Of a DNA stretch of 45,018 bases, positions 37,624 through 45,018 are shown in pieces; the first letter of the stretch is position 1; each line of letters starts with the position of its first letter. The DNA is taken from positions 1 through 45,018 of the forward strand of contig JANQLQ010000231.1 in NCBI GenBank assembly GCA_028280565.1, written 5' to 3'. Under the pieces are notes generated by a model that saw nothing but the letters and a program-made list of their open reading frames with translations, searched no databases and was not told the DNA's origin. The position numbers were made by a program, and so were the translations under genes. The stretch comes from Fulvivirga sp. (GTDB lineage: Bacteria > Bacteroidota > Bacteroidia > Cytophagales > Cyclobacteriaceae).

Positions 37624-38722
37624 TACTATCGGCTTGTCCGCCCTTTACGCGGTAAAAAGCAGCTATCAAATTTAACTCTTTTAGAATAGAACGTGTCCTT
37701 TCTTCGCGCGCATCGGTAATAAAAATTTGCCCAAATGCATTTTCTGCCACCTTTTGCATCAATCGTACAATCCTATTACTGTCCAGTTTATCAAAAATAT
37801 CATCGAGCAATAAGATCGGCTCCGATTGTAAATGCTCTTTGACCTCTTGGTAATTCGCTAATTTGAGTGCCAGTAGGAACGTTTTTTGCTGGCCCTGTGA
37901 TCCAAATTTTTTCAAAGGAGTATCTTGGATCATGAATTTATAGTCATCTCTATGGATCCCTAGTGTCGTACGTTCTAAGGCGATGTCTTTGGATAGCGCT
38001 TGATCAAATTGTTGTTGGAACGATGAGCTATCACAGTCCGAGGCATAGATGATATCTACCTCTTCGGCCTGGTCGGCCATCCAGGCATAGTTTTTTTGAA
38101 AATCATTGAGAAAATGAGTGACAAATTCTTTTCTCCGCTGGTACAAAAAATCTCCGAGGGCCAATAGTTGGGTATTATATGGGATGAGCAGATCACGGTC
38201 AAAAGCAAGCCCTTGGTTGAACTGTTTTAGTAATGCATTCCGCTGTTTCAAAAAGTGGTTATAGCGTATAAGGTGCTGTAAATATTTCTTATCCAGTTGT
38301 GATAGAATAACATCGAAAAACTTTCGCCTAGTCTCGCTGGAGCCGCGTACCAGGTCGGTATCATCTGGCGCTATGAGCACTACAGGGAACATACCAATAT
38401 GATCGGAGAGCTTCTCGTGCTCCTTTTTGCTTACCTTAACGATCTTCTTCTGGCCTTTCCGAAGGGCGCATATCACTTCGTATGTCTTTTCATTTTTATG
38501 AAACAGGCCCTTAATGCTAAAAAGCCCCTCACCAAACCGTATGTTTTGAGAATCTACACTATTGAAGGCGCTCTTGGTCATGGAAAGGTAGTGTATCGCA
38601 TCCAGCAGGTTGGTTTTTCCAGCACCGTTCGGACCGACAAAACAGTTGATTTTATTCGAAAAATCCAGTTCGATCTGTGGGTAGTTCTTGAATCCAATCA
38701 AACTTAGTTTTTCAATGTGCAT
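37589..38722 (-). CDS. recF: DNA replication and repair protein RecF
   Basis: SMC-like ATPase that helps load RecA at single-strand gaps. The 377-residue product has Walker A GPNGAGKT (30-37), the GIHRDDY signature region, and a Walker B segment ILLLDDIFDKLD at roughly 300-310. The start codon lies 50 bases from the divergent pdhA start. The terminal 35 bases overlap the DUF721 gene. Confidence 0.95.
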   Translation of the reverse strand: MHIEKLSLIGFKNYPQIELDFSNKINCFVGPNGAGKTNLLDAIHYLSMTKSAFNSVDSQNIRFGEGLFSIKGLFHKNEKTYEVICALRKGQKKIVKVSKKEHEKLSDHIGMFPVVLIAPDDTDLVRGSSETRRKFFDVILSQLDKKYLQHLIRYNHFLKQRNALLKQFNQGLAFDRDLLIPYNTQLLALGDFLYQRRKEFVTHFLNDFQKNYAWMADQAEEVDIIYASDCDSSSFQQQFDQALSKDIALERTTLGIHRDDYKFMIQDTPLKKFGSQGQQKTFLLALKLANYQEVKEHLQSEPILLLDDIFDKLDSNRIVRLMQKVAENAFGQIFITDAREERTRSILKELNLIAAFYRVKGGQADSIEEHDQKDKRS

Positions 38723-38736
38723 TAACTTTTTTTACT

Positions 38737-38744
38737 TAATTTCG
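38737..38744 (+). promoter_or_regulatory. Candidate -7 element of pdhA (TAnnTTCG type)
   Basis: TAATTTCG lies 28 bases before the pdhA ATG in the short divergent gap to recF. It differs from TAnnTTTG at one base, like the elements before maeB and icd. No convincing -33 TTG was found. Confidence 0.4.
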
Positions 38745-38771
38745 CAGTCCTATTGGATCAAAATTAACATT

Positions 38772-39803
38772 ATGGCTACTACCACAAAAAGAAAATCAAA
38801 AGCGAGCGCTTCAAAAGATACATTTTCGAAGGAGACCTACCTAGGTTGGTTTGAGAGCATGCTTTTGATGAGAAGGTTTGAAGAAAAAGCAGGCCAGCTT
38901 TACGGACAGCAGAAGATCAAAGGTTTTTGCCATTTGTACATCGGCCAAGAAGCTTGTATAGCCGGTGCAGTTTCAGCCTTGCAAAAAGGGGATAAATATA
39001 TAACGGCATATCGTGATCATGCCCACCCTATCGCTTTAGGGTCTGACCCTAAGACTATAATGGCCGAATTGTTTGCTAAGGAGACCGGGATTTCCAAAGG
39101 TAAGGGAGGCTCTATGCACATGTTTGATAAGGAGAACAATTTCTTCGGTGGGCACGGTATCGTGGGAGGACAGATCCCTTTAGGCGCGGGGATAGCTTTT
39201 GCTGAAAAATATAACAAGACCGATAATTTGTGTATGTGCTACATGGGAGACGGCGCTGTCAGGCAAGGTGCCTTTCACGAGGCTTTAAATATCGCCATGA
39301 CGTGGAAGCTACCCGTAATATTTGTCATAGAGAACAATGGGTATGCTATGGGAACTTCTGTGGAACGCACGTCAAATGTCACGGAGCTTTACATGTTGGG
39401 CGAATCATATAATATGCCTTCCAAACCGGTAGATGCTATGTCCGTAGAAGAAGTGCATAAGGCTGTGGCAGAGGCAGCTGTAGGGGTTAGAAAGGGGGAA
39501 GGCCCAGTATTACTTGAATTTAGAACATACCGGTACAAAGGGCATTCTATGTCAGATCCTGCCAAATACCGCACCAAAGAGGAAGTAGAAGAATACAAGC
39601 ACAAAGATCCAATAGAACAAGTCAGGAAATCAATTCTTGATAACAAATTCGCGTCAGAAGCAGAGATGGAAGAGATGGAAGCAAAGATCAAAGCAAAAGT
39701 AGCCGAGTGTGTTAAGTTTGCTGAAGAATCTAATTTCCCTGATGCTTCTGAAGCGCTAAAAGATGTGTATGCGCAGGAGGATTACCCGTTCATTCTCGAT
39801 TGA
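38772..39803 (+). CDS. pdhA: Pyruvate dehydrogenase E1 component, alpha subunit
   Basis: Thiamine-diphosphate-dependent decarboxylase subunit that feeds acetyl groups to the E2 lipoyl domain. The 343-residue product has the GHLYIGQEA-like entry motif (here CHLYIGQEA, 53-61), the ThDP motif from GDG (159-161) to NNG (188-190), and the RYKGHSMSDPAKYRTKEEV block that carries the regulatory loop. ATG 38772 is preferred; an upstream ATG at 38688 lies in recF and gives an unrelated N-terminus. The beta subunit and E2 are not adjacent. Confidence 0.93.
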   Translation: MATTTKRKSKASASKDTFSKETYLGWFESMLLMRRFEEKAGQLYGQQKIKGFCHLYIGQEACIAGAVSALQKGDKYITAYRDHAHPIALGSDPKTIMAELFAKETGISKGKGGSMHMFDKENNFFGGHGIVGGQIPLGAGIAFAEKYNKTDNLCMCYMGDGAVRQGAFHEALNIAMTWKLPVIFVIENNGYAMGTSVERTSNVTELYMLGESYNMPSKPVDAMSVEEVHKAVAEAAVGVRKGEGPVLLEFRTYRYKGHSMSDPAKYRTKEEVEEYKHKDPIEQVRKSILDNKFASEAEMEEMEAKIKAKVAECVKFAEESNFPDASEALKDVYAQEDYPFILD

Positions 39804-39872
39804 TAAAATCATAAGCAACGGGCGATCCGGCAAACGACATTTTAAGGCTTTTCGTATTCTCATATTAATCAT

Positions 39873-39880
39873 TAGATTTG
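39873..39880 (+). promoter_or_regulatory. -7 element upstream of the TPR gene
   Basis: TAGATTTG is an exact match to the -7 consensus, 19 bases before the ATG at 39900. A TTTTCG stretch about 19 bases further up is a weak -33 candidate. Confidence 0.55.
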
Positions 39881-39899
39881 CAGCCTGAAAATTTAGAAG

Positions 39900-40613
39900 A
39901 TGGCAGTAAAAAATAAAACTAAAGCCGAACACAAACCAGGGGCCGATATTATAGAGAACCCAGAGGCCCTGGCTGAACAGCTCTCGCGTACGGAAGAGTT
40001 CATAGAAAAAAACCGGTTTGTTGTTATTGGTGTAGCAGGAGCTATTCTTTTAGTAGTAGCCGGCATTTTTGGTTTCAGGTACTATAAAGGCTCACAGAAT
40101 ATACAAGCCCAGAATGAGATGTTCCAAGCGGTGTATTACTTTGAATCGGACAGCCTCGAACTAGCCTTGAGAGGAGATGGTAATAATCTTGGTTTTGTAG
40201 ACATAGCCGAAGAATATGCGATCACGGACGCCGGTAACCTTGCCAATTTTTATGCGGGTGTAGCCTACTTAAAACAAAAAAAATATAAGCTGGCGATACT
40301 TTACCTAGAGGATTTCAGTTCCAATGACCTCCTCGTACAAGCTAGGGCTTATAGCCTGGTTGGCGATGCGCACATGGAGCTGGAGGATTATGCATCTGCG
40401 ATAGGGTATTATGAAAAGGCTGCAAACCACAAACCGAATAAATATTTCACCCCGCAATATTTGATGAAAGCTGCTTTAGCGCATGAAAAATTGAACGCAA
40501 ACGGTGAAGCTATCGAAGTCTACCAGACTATCATTGACCAGTACTGGGAGTCGGCCGAATTTCAGAAAGCCAAAAAATATAAGGCTAGGCTTGAAAATTC
40601 TTCGGCTTCTTAA
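39900..40613 (+). CDS. Membrane-anchored tetratricopeptide-repeat protein (YfgM-like)
   Basis: A 237-residue protein with a basic N-terminus, one membrane helix (about 40-58), and a periplasmic region with TPR helices (about 110-230, including AGVAYLKQKKYKLAILYLEDF and VGDAHMELEDYASAIGYYEKA). Such proteins act as chaperone or assembly partners at the membrane; the partner here is unknown. It has its own -7 element upstream and a strong terminator downstream, so it looks monocistronic. Confidence 0.82.
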   Translation: MAVKNKTKAEHKPGADIIENPEALAEQLSRTEEFIEKNRFVVIGVAGAILLVVAGIFGFRYYKGSQNIQAQNEMFQAVYYFESDSLELALRGDGNNLGFVDIAEEYAITDAGNLANFYAGVAYLKQKKYKLAILYLEDFSSNDLLVQARAYSLVGDAHMELEDYASAIGYYEKAANHKPNKYFTPQYLMKAALAHEKLNANGEAIEVYQTIIDQYWESAEFQKAKKYKARLENSSAS

Positions 40614-40632
40614 AAGGTATAAACTATACTCC

Positions 40633-40668
40633 AAGGGATAAGGATATACTGGTCTTTATCCCTTTTTT
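40633..40668 (+). terminator. Terminator between the TPR gene and ribH
   Basis: AAGGGATAAGGA (40633-40644) pairs with TCTTTATCCCTT (40653-40664), with one G-T pair, and six T follow. It lies 20 bases after the TPR stop and 21 bases before the ribH ATG. Confidence 0.88.
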
Positions 40669-40688
40669 ATGTGTAATAGATCATACTC

Positions 40689-41165
40689 ATGGCATCATCG
40701 CAAAAAAACCTAAGTAGTTATACTAAAAAAGCTATCCCAGGCATCGATCGCAAGGTGTTTGCCATTGTGGTTTCGGAATGGAATGAAGCTGTAACGGAAG
40801 CTATGTACGAAGGAGCCCTTACCACGCTCTTAGAGAATGGTGTGAGCAAAGAAAATGTTATCCGTAAGAACGTACCCGGTAGCTTCGAATTAAGCCTGGC
40901 TGCCCAATGGATGGCAGAGCGCAAAGAAGTGGACGCTGTTATCTGCATAGGGTGTGTGATCCAAGGGGAAACACGGCATTTTGATTTTATCTGTGATGCC
41001 GTCGCACATGGGCTCACAAATGTAGCCCTGAAATATAACAAACCGGTAATCTTCGGGGTGCTCACCCCCAATAACCAGCAGCAAGCCTTAGACCGGGCAG
41101 GAGGAAAGCACGGGAATAAAGGAGATGAAGCGGCAATTACCGCGGTGAAGATGTTAGGGTTTTGA
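40689..41165 (+). CDS. ribH: 6,7-dimethyl-8-ribityllumazine synthase
   Basis: Penultimate enzyme of riboflavin synthesis; it joins 5-amino-6-ribitylaminouracil with dihydroxybutanone phosphate. The 158-residue product has the VPGSFELSLAAQ motif (62-72) and the GCVIQGETRHFDFI block with catalytic His97. The start lies only 21 bases after a terminator, with no clear -7 element in between, so it may depend on readthrough. No other rib genes are present, and no FMN riboswitch is visible in the short gap. Confidence 0.95.
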   Translation: MASSQKNLSSYTKKAIPGIDRKVFAIVVSEWNEAVTEAMYEGALTTLLENGVSKENVIRKNVPGSFELSLAAQWMAERKEVDAVICIGCVIQGETRHFDFICDAVAHGLTNVALKYNKPVIFGVLTPNNQQQALDRAGGKHGNKGDEAAITAVKMLGF

Positions 41166-41434
41166 AAACATAGGATGGCACCTGACTTGACTTGGAAGTG
41201 ATATTAAAAATGGGTCATCGCCCAGGGGAGTTTGTCCTAAATAAAGAGGAACAAGATTCCTCATATGCTTCTACGAATATGAGCAGGAATGAACAGAGTT
41301 TGGTGGCATTTGCTAGCCACTTCTGGCACACATTTATTTCATTCTTTTCTCTACCATGAGTAAAAAGGTAGAAAATGTTCCGTTCCTACCTAGCTAGGCG
41401 CTAAAGCGCCCTTGAGAGCGCTCCCGGCCGGTGC
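41166..41434. other. Palindrome-rich gap between convergent ribH and icd
   Basis: No gene. Several hairpin-forming sequences lie in a row: a CTCATAT/ATATGAG stem near 41261-41283, GTGGC/GCCAC near 41310-41327, TCTACC (41350-41355) with GGTAGA (41367-41372), CCTAGCTAGG (41389-41398), GGCGC-TAAA-GCGCC (41397-41410), GAGCGCTC (41416-41423) and CCGGCCGG (41424-41431). None is followed by a good T-run. Confidence 0.5.
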
Positions 41435-43750
<2,316 letters not shown>

Positions 43751-43865
43751 CTAAAATATAAACCCATGGCGGCAGCGTTGAACACTATCCCGGTAGGTGC
43801 GTTCTTTCCCACCCTAGGGATGAGGCCTGGCAGGCCAAAGCTAGTGTCCAATCCAGCATGAAATG

Positions 43866-44027
43866 ATGGGTAAAAATGTAAAAATCATGAATCTAATGAA
43901 TGGCCAAACGATCAACGTTGAACTCAACCCCCTTTTAAAAGAAAGGATAGCATCGATTATTTTTCCACCGTCTTTTCTTGGCTATGACATAACCGATTCC
44001 CGCAAGGATTCGTTATTACTTTTTTAA
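43866..44027 (+). CDS. Possible small protein, 53 residues
   Basis: An open frame from ATG 43866 to TAA 44025-44027, ending 13 bases before the CAP-domain gene. The predicted product is lysine-rich at the start, then QTINVELNPLLKERIASIIFPP and a hydrophobic end. No known family is recognised, and there is no signal peptide or membrane helix. Further in-frame ATGs lie at codons 8 and 11. It could be chance; its tight spacing and same direction as the next gene are the only support. Confidence 0.25.
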   Translation: MGKNVKIMNLMNGQTINVELNPLLKERIASIIFPPSFLGYDITDSRKDSLLLF

Positions 44028-44040
44028 TAGATCTGAAATA

Positions 44041-44625
44041 ATGTCACAACTAACACTTTTCGTTTTCTATTTGTCTATAATTCTATCTCCCGCGGAAGCC
44101 GAGCCCTTCAAAGCGGACGTGTGTTTAAATGCCGAAGAACAGAAATTGTTCAAGATCATTAACCAGTATAGGCGCTCAAAGAAGTTGAAGGCAATCCCAT
44201 ACTCTGCCAGTCTCACTTTGGTAGCCCAATTACATGCAAAAGATCTAGCTGATCATTACAACTTTGACCCTAAGGGAAAGTGCAATCCCCATAGCTGGTC
44301 GGAAAATGGGGAATGGGGTGCCTGTTGTTATACCAACGACCACAAACAGGCGAAGTGTATGTGGGACAAGCCCATGGAAATCGCCGGTTATAATAGCCCG
44401 GGGTATGAGATCGCTTATTTCAGTTCTGCCGGCGCTTCGGCAGATGAAGGACTTTCTGGCTGGAAAAAAAGCCCTAGTCATAACCCACTGATCATTAACG
44501 AAGGCATGTGGGAACAGGCCGAATGGCAAGCTATGGGTGTAGGGATCTATAAGGAATATGCCGTAGTTTGGTTTGGCCAGTTGGATGATTCCTCTACACT
44601 TCGCAGTTGCCAGGACCGGAATTGA
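44041..44625 (+). CDS. Secreted CAP-domain (SCP/PR-1-like) protein
   Basis: A 194-residue exported protein: signal peptide about 1-20 (cut after AEA), then a CAP domain starting at AEEQKLFKIINQYRRSKKLK. Likely CAP-cavity residues are His84 (CNPHSW), Glu123 (GYEIA) and His147 (SPSHNPLI). Six cysteines follow the signal peptide (28, 81, 95, 96, 106, 189), enough for three disulphides, which fits an extracytoplasmic protein. Bacterial CAP proteins have no agreed activity. No type IX C-terminal sorting domain is present, so it would stay in the periplasm or leave another way. Confidence 0.85.
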   Translation: MSQLTLFVFYLSIILSPAEAEPFKADVCLNAEEQKLFKIINQYRRSKKLKAIPYSASLTLVAQLHAKDLADHYNFDPKGKCNPHSWSENGEWGACCYTNDHKQAKCMWDKPMEIAGYNSPGYEIAYFSSAGASADEGLSGWKKSPSHNPLIINEGMWEQAEWQAMGVGIYKEYAVVWFGQLDDSSTLRSCQDRN

Positions 44626-44813
44626 ATTCAAACGAAGCCTGTCTTCGACCTTTGGAGATTAACGCCCCAAGGGTCGTTGGGCGGGGCCAAATTCCGCAAG
44701 CTTGAGTCGATAGACTCGCGTTACTTTGTCACATTCAATTATTGGATAGACCGGGATTTAAAGATGAAGGAGCCCATTGGATATCCTTATCCAAAACGAA
44801 AAAAACCTTCTCT

Positions 44814-44977
44814 ATCGTCATTCCTTGCAGCCCGTGCGTTGGGCCAGGCGTGACAAGGAACCTGTGAAGTCGTGAAACGAAAACCCAATACACCCAAAAA
44901 AAGGTTCACGTTCAACAACACAGCAGATTCCTGCTCTCGCGCATCGCTCACCCTGCAAGGCCGGCAGGAATGACGAT
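44814..44977. repeat. Intergenic repeat bounded by inverted ends (copy B)
   Basis: ATCGTCATTCC (44814-44824) and GGAATGACGAT (44967-44977) are exact reverse complements and bound a 164-base unit. Inside lie a second inverted pair TTCCTTG/CAAGGAA (44821-44827 and 44854-44860) and the CACAGCAGATTC block (44919-44930) shared with 16881-16892. Confidence 0.6.
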
Positions 44978-45011
44978 GTTGGAAAGTAAGAATGACGATG
45001 CTAGAAAGCAG
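44968..45011. repeat. 22-bp tandem repeat, two copies
   Basis: Two 22-base units, each beginning GAATGACGATG, lie head to tail (44968-44989 and 44990-45011) and agree at 18 of 22 positions. The array may go on beyond the window. Confidence 0.6.
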
Positions 45012-45018
45012 GATAGGA

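Larger units (their letters stand above)
44626..45018. other. Terminal intergenic stretch with repeats
   Basis: No gene is seen in these 393 bases. Near the CAP gene is a C/G-rich stem (CCCAA/TTGGG near 44672-44690) and GAGTC-GATA-GACTC near 44704-44717. The right half is the repeat element described separately. The stretch is cut by the window end. Confidence 0.5.

Noticed and set aside
38688-38771. pdhA start at 38688 inside recF
   Set aside because: The added segment is antisense to recF, unlike any E1 alpha N-terminus, and lies upstream of the likely -7 element.
40669-40688. FMN riboswitch before ribH
   Set aside because: The gap between the TPR gene and ribH is far too short and lacks the conserved FMN aptamer blocks; only a simple terminator is present.

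Overview
This window is ordinary chromosomal DNA of a member of the Bacteroidota, most likely a free-living Cytophagia-type bacterium. The evidence is: a full-length SprA (the type IX secretion outer-membrane channel, found only in this phylum), a DUF4837 lipoprotein, rpoC followed by DUF3467, and sigma sites of the Bacteroidota type (TTTG - 19/20 bases - TAnnTTTG) at several operon heads. Genus cannot be told from the sequence alone. No prophage, transposase, CRISPR array or toxin-antitoxin pair was seen.

Layout. 1-415 is a repeat-bearing intergenic stretch. 416-16656 is a plus-strand block: tatA, gatA, a LysM lytic transglycosylase, a DUF4837 lipoprotein, maeB, ruvA, the 2411-codon sprA, then gcvH, a VanZ-like membrane protein and a TonB-type transducer closed by a strong terminator. 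16657-17391 is a second repeat-bearing intergenic stretch. 17392-19585 (minus) is a two-gene unit: a non-haem iron oxygenase followed by a CHR-family chromate transporter.

19776-37151 (minus) is the gene-expression core. Read in transcription order it is tRNA-Tyr, tRNA-Gly, tRNA-Thr, tuf, terminator; promoter, tRNA-Trp, secE, nusG, rplK, rplA, rplJ, rplL, rpoB, rpoC, DUF3467, terminator; promoter, rpsL, rpsG, fusA, rpsJ, terminator. Each of these three units has a clear promoter and a hairpin terminator, so the boundaries can be read directly from the sequence. 37303-38722 (minus) holds a DciA-like DUF721 gene overlapping recF.

38772-41165 (plus) holds pdhA, a membrane-anchored TPR protein and ribH. 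41435-43672 (minus) is a monomeric NADP isocitrate dehydrogenase. 43866-44625 (plus) holds a doubtful 53-codon ORF and a secreted CAP-domain protein. The window ends in a third repeat-bearing intergenic stretch.

Working together: the large minus cluster supplies RNA polymerase, part of the ribosome, elongation factors and the secretion channel subunit SecE. The plus-strand block mixes envelope functions (Tat, transglycosylase, SprA, TonB) with central metabolism. I found no convincing new multi-gene system. The most unusual material is non-coding: a dispersed 95-bp repeat with inverted arms, a second diverged repeat family, a 299-bp spacer inside the tRNA/tuf unit, intercistronic hairpins in the RNA polymerase operon, and a possible second class of -7 promoter element (TAnnTTCG).
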